This document shows, one piece after another, positions 35,497 through 46,361 of a stretch of 64,000 bases of DNA. Numbering within the stretch: the stretch's first letter is position 1; the number at the start of each line of letters is the position of its first letter. The stretch spans positions 82,225,835 through 82,289,834 of the forward strand of contig OZ024827.1 in assembly GCA_964016985.1 (NCBI GenBank), in the 5' to 3' direction. The position numbers and the translations under genes were made by a program. The notes under the pieces were generated by a model. That model worked only from the letters and a program-made list of their open reading frames with translations, had not been told where the DNA came from and did no database searches. This DNA comes from Anodontia alba (lineage: Eukaryota > Mollusca > Bivalvia > Lucinida > Lucinidae).

Positions 35497-35875
35497 GGGA
35501 TAACTGCATTCAAATTTGGCATTTGGGGAGGTAAATCGGCGGTTTTACGGTCCGAAATTACGTTTTACGGCGACGCGTTAGCGGAGCCGTAAAACGTAAT
35601 TTGCGACCGTAAAACCGCCGATTTACCTCCCCAAATGACAAATTTGATGCAGTTATCCCCATTCTAATGCATTTATTCATTTTTTCTATTGAAAAAATGT
35701 ATTATTTGCACAAAACGACAAGTACTGCGAGCTGCGTAAAACCAAATGCCAGCCAATGAGAAGCGACGTTACGTGATGACGTCGGATTTGCGACAGTATA
35801 TCGCAGAATATACCGACGCAAATTTTTGACGTTATCCAATCAGACGTCGCGTTACATACGCGAGTGCATTAGAAT
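35497..35875. mobile_element. Long palindrome joined to a short inverted-repeat segment
   Basis: 35497-35660 is a 164-base hairpin with arms of about 75 bases (GGGGATAACTGCAT, then GGGGAGGTAAATCGGCGG, TTTTACGGTC, ATTACGTTTTACGGC, and the complements). The loop is about 14 bases (GACGCGTTAGCGGA). It is followed by 35661-35875, bounded by ATTCTAATGCA and TGCATTAGAAT, containing GACGTCGGATTTGCG and related inverted segments. It is GC-richer than its surroundings. Class unknown. Confidence 0.75.
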
Positions 35876-37489
35876 ACCTCTTAAGCGAAGGTTTCGTGAC
35901 AGTCAAATTGTTATTATAATCATTGTATCGAATGTCGGTATAAAGCGGGTTGTCTGTATTTAGAACCTTGACATTAGCTGTTTTTTAATGAAAGAAAACA
36001 AATAAATACTCGTATATAAATATAGGCCATGGCTCCATAGATTGACAGAGTTTGTTAAAAATCAATTCTAGGTCATCTCCATATCATTTGTAACTCTTCA
36101 CGCAATACCGATACCTTAGCCGAAATATATTTTGAAATAGATGTAGCTGATCATAGCTTGCCAAGATAGTTTGGACAGTTTGTGTTAAACCTGTTTTATA
36201 AGGGATTAACTCTGTCGAATATCAATGCAGCATAGTGTAACGTCCACTTACATAGCTGACACTGTAAATATTAAAAGAAAACGATAACTCAGCTCTCTCT
36301 GTATACTGATTTAAAATCTGAGGAACATTCTGGCGTAAATACTAATTTCTTACGGAATAACGGCTCTTTTCCGATAGATGTTATCCAAACATTTAAGTAT
36401 GTCATATTCGTATCATATCGAGACCATTTGCTAAAATTATACCTCAGCTCAAATACCTTTTTGGGTATATTTCAGTCACAATGTTCATAGTGAACCTCGA
36501 AAAGAACATGCCACACCCCCACCCCCATGTGAAAACAATAATGGTAAACAACGTTTTAAACGACAACTCAAATATGCAATTATAATATAAAAGTGACTTG
36601 TCAACAATGTCCGGGTTGGCGGCACGGCCTGAAACTTTCTTAATGCCTACAAATGTTGCTAATGAACAGTATTTTTAGGATTCATGAAACTGGAAATTTT
36701 GGTATGTTGTCCGTCATTTTAAAAAATTCATCCTGTTTACTTTTCTACAAACCAAAGTCTTTTTGCAAATCAGTCTTCTCTAATAGAAAAAAAAATGCTC
36801 TCTTGAAGTGCACACGTTTCCAAAAGGGAGGTAAAACAGTCTTCTCTAAAAGGAAAACATGTTCCCCTTGAAGGACACACTTTCCCAGAAGGGGGGTAAA
36901 GAACACTTTTTACTGTTGCAAGTGTATCTTTTTCCCTTGTATACTTCTAAATATTAATGAAGTACCGTAATATCCCTAAGTATTGGGACAGATATATCTT
37001 TGCAAACAATGTAGACCCAGATCAGACGCCGCAGAGCGCGGCGTTTTGTCAGAGTCTGCACTGTTTTGCCATACATACAACAAGGGGTAGTAGAATGGAC
37101 TATTTCATACGCTAAGACAAGTATTGTAAGCAGATAAGGTTTCCCTATACTTAGTGTAAATACGATAACCCTGGAATGGCCACAATTACGAAGCACATCC
37201 TTCTCCGAAAGAGATACCGAAAGAAAAAAAGATGAGGGGAAAACGATGTGAAGATACTACGCTACATTTTCTGTAACCTACATACAACCTAAGGAGAACT
37301 GCAACAGAGGCATTCAGTAAACACACAACGTCGTAACAATGTCGCTCCAACATACAACATTGTGAGTTAGCTGGAAACCGCCTTGTCAGAGCCGACAGCT
37401 ACTGGGAGATAGACAGGGGGAGGGGGTGCTAAGAGCAGTCTCACGCGACCGGAATAAGACCTTTATCTCTGGAGGATTTCTGTACATTG
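35876..37489. other. Intron 5 sequence with one family B hairpin
   Basis: A family B hairpin is at 37002-37069 (GCAAACAATGTAGACCCAGA then CGCCGCAGAGCGCGGCG). Around 36780-36900 the phrase CTCTAAAAGGAAAA..CTTGAAG..ACAC..TTCC..AAGG.GGTAAA is roughly repeated. No exon is recognised. Confidence 0.5.
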
Positions 37490-37816
37490 TACAGTCGACT
37501 CTCGTTATCTCGAATTCCAAGGGACTCACTGAAACACCTCGAGATATCCGTACCTTGACATAAAAGAATTGAGAGAGTGAGGAAAACAATAAATTGAACA
37601 ACCACATTTAACAAATGAATATGTAATTTGACTCCTGAAGTTAGAAATATATATATATATATAAAATAATGTGGAAAAGAGGAGAAATTCTCCTCTTTTT
37701 AACATTATTTTGTTACCTGTTGTCGTAGTTTCATGTTAAAACAGGGACCAGATTTTCACTTCGAGATAAGCGGTAATTCGAAATAAGCGAGTTCGAGATA
37801 ACGAGGTTCGACTGTA
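37490..37816. mobile_element. Family E MITE, pogo-like ends (copy 3)
   Basis: A 327-bp reverse-orientation copy with ends TACAGTCGACTCTCGTTATC and CGAGGTTCGACTGTA and central stem GAAAAGAGGAGAAATTCTCC then TCTTTTTAAC. Confidence 0.8.
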
Positions 37817-37895
37817 TTATGCTATGTGGTATATCAATATCAATAATCAAAATACACAGGCTACAAATGACATCATAAGAGAGAGATAAACAAAC

Positions 37896-38245
37896 TACAG
37901 TTGTACTTCAATGGCTCGAACATCTTTTGGACCATGGAAAAGTGTTCGATATATGGGTAGTCCGAGCCATTGAGGGTTAATCATGGTGCAAGATCAGAAA
38001 GCAAATGACGATAATTTAGGAAAGTCTTTTCAATCTATTATACAATAATGCTATGTTGAGTGTACTCATTAGAATCGCCTCGATGAGGCGATTCTAATGA
38101 GTACACACAACATACAATTTCATAAATTTCCTTAAATATTTGTTTTCTCGAGCTATCGAAAGAACTTCGTGGCGACTCAAACATAAGTTCGAATCAGCCA
38201 TTATAAACGAGCCATCTGTGTTCGAGCTATTGAGGTTCGACTGTA
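37896..38245. mobile_element. Family F MITE
   Basis: A 350-bp element. The left end TACAGTTGTACTTCAATGGC then TCGAAC is inverted at the right end, GTTCGAGCTATTGAGGTTCG then ACTGTA. The core is a perfect stem (GTACTCATTAGAATCGCCTC then GATGAGGCGATTCTAATGAG). The ends are loosely similar to family E, whereas the core is similar to families C and D. Confidence 0.75.
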
Positions 38246-39651
38246 CTACGGATGTAACACACTAATCACATACCTAGAGAGGCAGAGCAACATGATCACA
38301 ATGCCAGTCACCAACCAGAATCAAAAATAAGAAAACAAACAGGACAAAGCACGAATAAGCCTGAAGTTAGTGGCAGCAGACATACAAAGAATGGTCTACT
38401 CTAGAAGTACCGAATTAGAATGGTTATTAGCGAAATCTACTGTGATTGTGCCACCACGTGACAAAACCATCAAAACTGGCATGTCCACCCAGCGAAGACT
38501 CAGATCAGCCTGGGCATCAGCAGTCTGATGAAAGTATTTGCTGTCTGCATGAAGAAAGCTTGGACACTTTCCTACCCATTGAGTGCACAACAAAGACTGA
38601 TCAGATTGGCGGATGCACTGGCTGATCTGAATCTTCGCTGGCACACACCTATTTTGCTTAAATAATATATTAGCCGGCAAGAGAGAAAATTTACATTCTG
38701 TCAAATGCGCCCAATAAAGACTACTCAGCCTGCGCCCCTGTCCAGTCTGATGACAATCCTTGTTATCCGCATAAAGTAGTTTGGCATCATTGGCTAACCA
38801 AAATCTGTCCAATGAAGATTATGATCAGACTATGCGAATGCGCAGGCTAATCTGTATGTTCGCTGGTCATACGTATTTGAAGGTACGTTTCTAACGTTGA
38901 GGCTCAAATTAATTTTACTGACGCCAAGGCTTCAGCCTAAGTCAAATGTTCTTAAACGTACAAAGTAATTGCTCGGTTCGCAAAAGGGACCCTAGCTCAA
39001 CGAATGACACAACACAGAAAGTACATGTTAATAGAGATAACTTAATATGATGAAACAAGGATGAGGGGTCTTAGCAAACATCTCATATACAAGACAGGTT
39101 GAGATTTATACCCCGTAGTTATAAAATATTTTTGCATGCCCAACACAGCTGAGCGTCGAATTTATCCTGCCTCTAGATTTCAGATTACTAACTATTGCAA
39201 ATTATTTCTAGCTAAACATTGCTGAGCACGGAAATTTCTCTGTTAACGAAAATTATATGCCAACTATTGCTGGCATTTTCATAAATAGCGGAAAAAAATC
39301 ATGCCCAGTTGAGCTGAGCATGAAAAAATGTTTATAACCTCGGTGCCCGAAGACCATCATTGCAACGATGAAGGGTCCAAACAAAAATAAGACAATCAGA
39401 CACCAAATTCAGCTGCTTCTAAGATACAGTTTAGGCGTATCAGACTTGCGTTTCGTATGACGAATTACACGGTACCAACATAACAGACAGTTATACATAA
39501 TGTTTAGAATATTTTTTTAAACCAAAACAAAAAAGAAAGAAAGAAGAAGAAGAAATAGAAGGATAGCAAGAAGAAAGAATAAGAAAAAGAAGAAGAAGAA
39601 TATAGCAAATATGAGCAGGAGTCAGATGTTTAGGCCTTAAATGCTACTTAC
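38246..39651. other. Intron 5 sequence, unclassified
   Basis: 38440-38880 contains several scattered phrases (CAGCGAAGACTCAGATCAG, GACTATGCGAATGCGCAGG) of an old dispersed repeat also seen at 18000-18240, 45890-46070 and 63260-63340. A purine-rich (AAGA)n-like tract lies at 39533-39600. No exon is seen before 39652. Confidence 0.45.
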
Positions 39652-39845
39652 ATCATCTCGTACCATCACTGCATATGGAAATCTGGGCTTCAGTTCAGTA
39701 ACTCCAAAGTCTTGTTTATGACACAGAATCAAACCGATCCTACTATAAGTTTCATTAACATCAATATCAACCACAGGTAAATGACCATCCTTGTTGATAT
39801 GTTGAATCTCTGGAAGTTCCCAATTTCCATAGCTTTTAAGGAAAC
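39652..39845 (-). CDS. Host gene exon 5: second part of the ApeC-like domain
   Basis: A 194-base exon with acceptor GTTAATTTCAG/GTTTCC and donor GAGATGAT/GTAAGTAGC. It enters with two bases (GT) that complete the G of exon 4, and leaves at phase 0. It encodes GFLKSYGNWELPE, then NKDGHLPVVDIDVNETYSRI, GLILCHKQD and LKPRFPYAVMVRDD. Joined to the previous exon it reads CPEGFLKSYGNWELPE. The order CPxGF, then W, then LP, then a late Cys matches the layout of the second half of ApeC domains, although the usual acidic WDDED run is not conserved. NET is a possible glycosylation site. The domain call is inference from motif order; the exon call rests on splice sites and phase. Confidence 0.75.
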
Positions 39846-40331
39846 CTGAAATTAACGATCATTTTTACTCGTTCCAGTATTCTTTTGCGTTATCTTAAAA
39901 TTCTGATGAGGTTTTCAATAAACTCAAATCTACATTACTTCTGCGCATCTAGACTATCTAAGTATGCTTTATCTACCCTTAATATTACATTGCCACATAA
40001 ATTAATAAAAGATATTCTAACTGAGATACCGTTCATAATAAAGAAATTCTTTTTTACTTGCTTGAATTGGGAAACTTACTTTTTCCACTCAAGAGGAACA
40101 ATATAGCTTATGGTATTCTCTTTTCAGAGCGTATGCTATTACTTTTATTTCTTTTGTATTCAATTTGATGCTTAACAATACAAACAATTAATGGATTTAC
40201 CTTGGATACAAATTGTACCCCTTATAGCACATTTGCTTCTTGTTTCATATTATGCAAATCTAGGCTAGAATAACTACCGTATATAGCATCAAATTCAAGG
40301 CCAATGCTATATTCATATATATTTGTAGAGT
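39846..40331. other. Intron 4 sequence
   Basis: AT-rich intron between exon 5 and a family C fragment. Nothing else is recognised. Confidence 0.4.
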
Positions 40332-40535
40332 CATTATGAAAACACGCCTCTTCAAATATACAGAAAATTTCACCTCCAAACACTGAAAATTTTCAGACTA
40401 AAACTCTGCTTTTTTTCAGATTTCTGCTTAAAACATAGATTGTTTGTGTTCTCGTTAGAACTGCCTAAGTTTTATAAAAGTGGGGTTTAAAGGGGGGAGG
40501 TGGGGGTCAAAATCGTAAAGGCATATTTTTGTGAT
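40332..40535 (+). mobile_element. Family C MITE (copy 7), internal deletion
   Basis: The left half is complete up to the first arm of the core stem (GTTCTCGTTAGAACTGCC). The second arm is deleted, so the element continues at once with TTTTATAAAAGTGGGGTTT. It carries a purine-rich expansion GGGGGGAGGTGGGGG. Confidence 0.8.
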
Positions 40536-40539
40536 AAAC

Positions 40540-41584
40540 TACAATTTATAGTGTACCGAATTCTAGTGCAAGTGCCATCTTAAGCTACAGAACATATATT
40601 TACCTAATTCTAGGCGAAGTGCCATCTGTAGAGTAATTACGATATATTGCAACCAATTCTAGGACAAATGCATCTATTCTGGATAAGTTCATTTGTAGAG
40701 TAACTACTGTATGTGTTGTACCCAATTCTATTACAAGTATCATATGAAAAGTAAGTACAACTAATATATTGTATCCAGTTCTGTGTATTGTATACAGTTC
40801 TAGAACAAGGCCATATGTAGAGTAACTACTATATATTTTGTATCCGATTCTAATGAATGTGTCAAATGCAGAGTAACTATATATATATTGTACCCAGTTC
40901 TAGGACAATGCCATCCGTAGAGTATCTACTGTGCCGTCTGTAGAGTAACTAATGTATATTTATTGTACCAAAATTCTAGGGCAGATGCCATCTGTAGAGA
41001 AAATACTGAATATATTGTACATACCTTCAGGACAAGTGCCACCTGTAGAGAAAATACTGAATATACTATACCCACCTTAAGGACAAGTGCCATTTGTAGA
41101 GTACATACAGAATATATTGTACCCACCTTCAGGTCAAGTGCCATCTGTTGAGTAAATACAGAATGTATTGCACCAACCTTCAGGACAAGTGCTATCTGTA
41201 GAGTAAATGCGGAATATATTGTTATCACCTTCAGGACAAGTGCCACCTGTAGAGTAAATACTGACTATATTGTACCCACCTTCAGGACAAGTGTCACCTG
41301 TAGAGTAAATACTGAATACATTGTACCCACCTTCAGGACAAGTGTCACCTGTAGAGTAAATACTGAATATATTGTACCCACCTTCAGGACAAGTGTCACC
41401 TGTAGAGTAAATGCTGAATATATTGTACCCACCATCAGGACAAGTGCCACCTGTAGAGTAAATACAGACTATATTGTACCCACCTTCAGGACAAGTGCCA
41501 TCTGTAGAGTAAATACTGAATATATTGTACCACCTTCAGGACAAATGCTATCTGTAGTGTAAGTACTGAATATATTTTACCCAC
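40540..41584 (-). repeat. 51-bp intronic minisatellite derived from the exon 4 / donor junction
   Basis: About 20 tandem units of 51 bases directly downstream (minus strand) of exon 4. A typical unit reads, on the minus strand, TACTCTACAGGTGGCACTTG then TCCTGAAGGTGGGTACAA then TATATTCAGTATT. The exon's own last 45 bases match the unit (the TGIYSIYSRDGTCPEG coding segment), so the array is a tandem amplification of exon end plus donor. About ten units between 41010 and 41540 keep AAG/GT at the donor position. Units nearer 40540 are more diverged and have lost it. The 51-base period is 17 codons. Confidence 0.9.
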
Positions 41585-41902
41585 CTTCAGGACAAGTGCC
41601 GTCTCTAGAGTAAATACTGTATATACCCGTCGGCCAACGAGCTCCAGATGTAGAAGAATTGTTTGACGTCATTGTACAGAAATTAAGCTGATAACTGTAT
41701 GGACCGTACGGACCAACCAATAGGAGTGAGGCGTTATCCCATCCAACAACTCCCAACTTTTTCTCATACAACAAAATCTCGTTTTTAAAGCTCACGTTTA
41801 CGTAACCATAATTCCAGTCATTGTACGCTGGTCCTGGGCAACCGTAGACTGACTGTGGTATGGCATATTTTCCGGATGGCCATTTCAGTACTTTAGTCTC
41901 AG
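41585..41902 (-). CDS. Host gene exon 4: ApeC-like domain, first part
   Basis: A 318-base exon with acceptor TTTCGTCATTATAG/CTGAGAC and donor CCTGAAG/GTGGGTAA, starting and ending in phase 1. It encodes AETKVLKWPSGKYAIP, then VYGCPGPAYNDWNYGYVNVS, then GWDNASLLLVGPYGPY, LNFCTMTSNNSS and RWPTGIYSIYSRDGTCPEG. The order WPsGkY..P..GCP, later FCxxT, then WPxGxYxIxxxxxxCPxG matches ApeC, a domain of invertebrate extracellular innate-immunity and development proteins. The middle region, usually rich in HDTED-like residues, is not conserved, so this would be a divergent member. NVS, NAS and NNSS are possible glycosylation sites. If the donor is skipped, the frame stops three codons later at TAA. Confidence 0.75.
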
Positions 41903-42043
41903 CTATAATGACGAAAAATATACATTTTACAAGTACAACATTATGATGAGCAAGGTGTAAAATTACAGGTAGCCAGAGTAGAATGGTGCCAAGAATCGCT
42001 GACCGGAATCCAAGATTGTACATTTACAGCTTAAAACGAGTTG

Positions 42044-42090
<47 letters not shown>

Positions 42091-42717
42091 AGAGTACCAA
42101 TATGTTTATGTTTTGCATATCCAAGTACAGCTTACACAAGAACGTTTTGTATTGTTTGTTTATTACTGGTTATTTCTTGGTATTAAGGTTCTTTTGTAAT
42201 GGAGTATCGGTTGTACAGACAAACTTTGGGTTTTCTGATCTTATTGTGCTCCCCTTACTGCAGACTTATTCTTTATTTTGATATGAGACAAATATCATGT
42301 TATCACTCTCTGACAAAAATCAGGCTGATGTTATTGAAGCTTTCATTTTCACTTCTAGACACCTAGATAACATGCTTAATATTGATAACATTTAATTTAA
42401 ATAAATGATTAATCAGATCTATCCCACATAAACTCAGCTGCTCAGCTAAATAAAACCCACTCTTCTGATATTGAATCACCTTTGTTTTGGATTTGAATTT
42501 ATCGATATGAAATTGTATACTTTCTAAAACAATACAGCAATGTGATAATTTTGATATTAATACTGTTAATTTTCCTCGCTGTATGATGATGCCCATTGAT
42601 CTGTCTCTAAGGTATCTAACATTCTACATATCTATGGTTATTCGATTTGCAAGAATATCTTCTTATGTAAATGATTTTAACAATAGGAATAAATATAAGT
42701 GAAGATACCAAGGACAT
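41903..42717. other. Intron 3 sequence with poly-A run
   Basis: 46 consecutive A at about 42044-42089; otherwise AT-rich and unclassified. Confidence 0.5.
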
Positions 42718-42976
42718 ATTACGAAAATACGCCTATTCAAATATATTGAAAATTTCACCACCAAAAACTGAAAGTTTTCAGATAAAAATTCTGATAGCTT
42801 TCAAATTTCTGCTCAAAACATAGACATAGGTTGTCCGAGGCGATTCTGACGAGTACCCACAATCCATGATTTTGAGCAGAAATAAGGAAATAATGTAAAT
42901 TCCTTTAAACCCCAGTTTTACTCTATAAAAATGGGGTTTACGGTGGTCAAAATTTTATAAGCATGTTTTCGCGATA
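42718..42976 (+). mobile_element. Family C MITE (copy 8), eroded core
   Basis: The ends are recognisable (ATTACGAAAATACGCC, GCATGTTTTCGCGATA). The first arm of the core stem is partly lost. Confidence 0.75.
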
Positions 42977-42984
42977 AATATAAC

Positions 42985-43235
42985 AAAAAAAAAGGCAAAA
43001 GAAAAGTCCAGGGAGTCCCACAATCACAAACCGCAGCCCTTCCCAGACCCCAAGAGGAAGAGGAAACCGACAAATCCAAACAAGCACAAATCGAACAAAC
43101 GTACGAAAAGCACTAAGATTAGCCCTCTCTTCCCCAAACGAGGTAATCACATTACTAAAAGGACTGAAAAACACAAGAACAAAATGACACACGGAAAGAC
43201 ATACAACAAATCGCCTCGTAGAATAAACCACAAAG
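42985..43235 (-). mobile_element. Penelope-like 3' tail
   Basis: Minus-strand tail from the T-rich end (CTTTTCTTTTGCCTTTTTTT) to about 43235, where it is joined to unrelated sequence (43236-43400). It begins a few bases after a family C element. Confidence 0.75.
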
Positions 43236-43415
43236 TCACGAAGCGCATCCCACCAGAGCACTACAGGAAGGAGAAATTGAAAACATTTAAGGAGACCATA
43301 GACGCCACGCGTGAAATCATAGACGCACAAACAAAGAATAACTGCAACAGACGAACACCACAGACACAAGAAAACCACTACGATGAACCCAACCACAGAC
43401 ATTGATAGTCAGTAA
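43236..43415. other. Unclassified segment between retroelement pieces
   Basis: Sequence of different base composition (GC-richer) that reads in-frame with the neighbouring tail on both strands. I do not recognise it; it may be part of another repeat. Confidence 0.35.
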
Positions 43416-43800
43416 TTGATATATGAAATAGATTGATAAAGGAGCCGTCGTTTAATTTGAGGATCGAACTGCCGTCTTGCACCTGAAAAAGGAAGCAAGG
43501 TTATCAACCATAATTGGGTTAACAACCATGCATGCAGTTTGCTGCAGAATATCCTATCTTTTGTAGCGATTGATAGTTTTGAATTACACGAAAAAGGGGT
43601 TTTGCCAACAATATTTTTGAATTTATAGTTTAAGTCGCCCTAAAATTTAAATTCGGGCAGACCTTCTTGCAGAGGTGTTATTTAATCAATGTTGTATCTG
43701 GACATTAATTCAGAATGACTGCGATAAAACCGTTTACGCAATTTATGGTAACGCCACTCTTGCTTAAGAAATTCAGCAGTTGAAATTTTATTTCAATTAA
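43416..43800 (-). pseudogene. Penelope-like RT C-terminal remnant, third subfamily
   Basis: Decayed minus-strand match to the RT C-terminus, with the same order of motifs as the 48-kb copy (bases complementary to ATAACGTTTATAAAAG.. and MRQT..LVVNP) but many indels. It lies head to head with the plus-strand N-terminal piece at 43926. Confidence 0.55.
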
Positions 43801-43925
43801 TCAAGTAATTAAATTGTCTAGATACTCCAACACATGAAATAACTGAAGAAAGCAGCATTGACACTGACACTCCTGATACCTGAGATTGTAAAGACTCAGT
43901 GTATTGCTATCCTACTGCTGGTCAT

Positions 43926-44760
43926 ATAATTACAGGCAATTTAAAAATTATTCCTGATTCTAAGATACGAAATATTAATTCTTAGGGACCGAAATACAGA
44001 TTTCCTTCTAATATTGATTTCAATGAATATAGGGAAGAAATCGCTGCTGTCTTGAATGAATTCGGTAATCGATGGTGTAAACGAGAGTATGTTGAGCATA
44101 AAGCCCTTAAAGAATGGAAACTTAGCATTTTGAAACTAGAGAACAAACACATTTCTTTCTATTCTCAAAATACTAACTTATTACCTCCTGAACCGAAGAC
44201 ATCTTTACGTCACCTTAAACTAGGTATTCAAGAATTTCATAAGAAGTATGTTTCGGCTCCGGCAGACAAGGCCGCTAACAATGTTGTCGTTGTTTGTCGG
44301 CTCCACTATGTTAACACTCTTCAGCAAGAGTTTGGTGGTACTAAGGCCTATGAACTACAACCTTTGACTGAAGAGAAGTCTGTAGTTAATGACCATATCT
44401 GTCATTTAGCCACCAAGTTTGCTGTATGTGTTACTGAAGGCCAAGACAAGTTGAGCATAAAGCCCTAAAAGAATGGAAACTTAGCATTTTGAAACTAGAG
44501 AACAAACGCATTTCTTTCTATTCTCAAAATACTAACTTATTACCTCGTAAACCGAAGACATCTTTACGTCACCTTAAACTAGGTATTCAAGAATTTCATA
44601 AGAAGTATGTTTCGGCTCCGGCAGACAAGGCCGCTTTGTCGTTATTTGTCGGCTCCACTATGTTAACACTCTTCAGCAAGAGTTTGGTGGTGCTAAGGCC
44701 TATGAACTACAACCTTTGACTGAAGAGAAGTCTGTAGTTAATGACCATAACAGTTTCTGA
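43926..44760 (+). pseudogene. Penelope-like N-terminal region with a 300-bp internal duplication
   Basis: The plus strand reads ITGNLKIIPDSKIRNI, a stop, then GPKYRFPSNIDFNEYREEI, NEFGNRWCKREYVEHKALKE, SFYSQNTNLLPPEPKTSLRH, then VSAPADKAANNVVVVCRLHY. This is the segment preceding the RT core in these elements. Bases of about 44100-44394 are repeated at about 44454-44750 with few differences; the second copy lacks five residues after ADKAA and so changes frame. No RT catalytic motifs are present. The element is cut off after the duplication. Confidence 0.75.
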
Positions 44761-46112
44761 TCCCACAATTTGAAAGTCGCTGAATTCAGAATTTAAGTCC
44801 AGAATAAATAAAATATTAATGTAATTCAGTATAAAATAATTTCCAGTGAAAGTAAAAAATAATGCACATATGAAAATCTTTTCTGCTTAAATAATATCAA
44901 AGAACATTCTAGAAAAAACAATATACTAGAGGCATTACTCATTTTCAAGTTTTAGTCAAGAACATTCTAAATGTTGAATGACACACCAAAAATAACTCAG
45001 TCCAAGATCAAGAAGATAAACAACTTGTTATTGTAAACATGTTTTTTAGAAAGTTCAATTTATATATGGAAACTTGTGGTAAACAGGAAAATAATGATAC
45101 TTAAAATAATCAAATACCCTATATAAAACAGGGTAACAACTCATAATTATTTGATAAGACAAATTATCGTTTTGGTTTGCATCATTATTTAGATTGTCTT
45201 TATATATCTAGAATATCTAAAATATGGCAACATACGACTTAAAAGCTATACCAACTTTTTGCAATGCAGTGAATTTATCAAACACTAAACAATTATTTAG
45301 AAAAAAATACAATTTTGCTATTTCGTGGGGTGGGATCAGGGTGTTATGGCTGCGATAACGTTTCACCATTTCGGTGGACAAAATGTTGATCATTAGGTAT
45401 ATCTAACTTTGTTCTACATCCTTAAGTTTTTTCAGCGCTTTGCATGTCCCTTTGCAATAAATGAAGGTATCTCATAGGTGTTGGTTGCTGCATTAGAAAG
45501 ATTTTCTAAGTATAACTAGGGCCTCGAACGACTTCGAAGAAAATACACAAGTGGGTACATCTTTGAAGCACCAGAACTCTGAAACCAGGAGGCGACTTTA
45601 GCTTTTTATTGTTTCAAAACTTTTATAATGGAACTAGAAAACAAACTGACGAACTTTAAGATCTATTGTTGGGGGAAAAATTAGACCAGGTGTCATCAGT
45701 AACCTTAAAGAGGCATTTCTTTAAGATATTTAGTAGGCATATGCCCTCAGATATGTGTCAGAAAAAAACTCCGGGGAAGGATATATGTTTTGTGTAATAT
45801 GTTGATGAAACTTCTAATAAGTTAAAAACTCCGGTATGTATATATGGGCCGCGCTATGCGAAAACGTATATTTGGTTATGTGTGGACAGTGAAGTCCCAG
45901 ATCAGCCTGTGTTTCCGCGCATCTAGTCAGGGCCTTCGCTGTCCGCTTACAGAATCATTTGATACTACAAAATGTATGAATGGAGATTACATGCCCGTAT
46001 GAGAGTTTGCGCATGCACAGGTTGGAAAACATCGGTGTATTTTGCGCATGTTCGAATGAACGTTTTCACTTGGCGATGTCCATGCTATTGTAGACATAAT
46101 ACGCGGAGACAA
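44761..46112. other. Intron 3 sequence, unclassified
   Basis: AT-rich, with no gene recognised. 45880-46080 contains diverged pieces of the dispersed repeat seen at 18000 and 38480 (CCCAGATCAGCCTGTGTTTC, GCGCATGCACAGG-like). Confidence 0.4.
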
Positions 46113-46361
46113 CATCACGAAAACATGCCTATATAATTTTGACCCCATTTAACCCCATCTTTATATAGTAAAACTGGGGTTCACAGGGGTATACATTTCT
46201 TATGTCTGCTCAAAAACATTGATTTTGGGTACTCGTTAACAAACACCAAAAATTTATACTTTGAGCACAAATATGAAAAGATATCAGAATTTTTAACTGA
46301 AAATTTTAATTTGTTGGTGGTAAAATTTTCAGTATATTTGAATTGGCTTGTTTTCGTAATA
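46113..46361 (-). mobile_element. Family C MITE (copy 9), core stem lost
   Basis: Reverse-orientation copy with ends CATCACGAAAACATGCC and GGCTTGTTTTCGTAAT. The core hairpin is reduced to TACTCGTTAACAAACACC, so the stem is gone. Confidence 0.75.

Noticed and set aside
40926..41450. Repetitive LVLKVGTIYSVFTLQ peptides on the minus strand
   Set aside because: They come from the 51-bp intronic minisatellite in a frame different from the exon it derives from.
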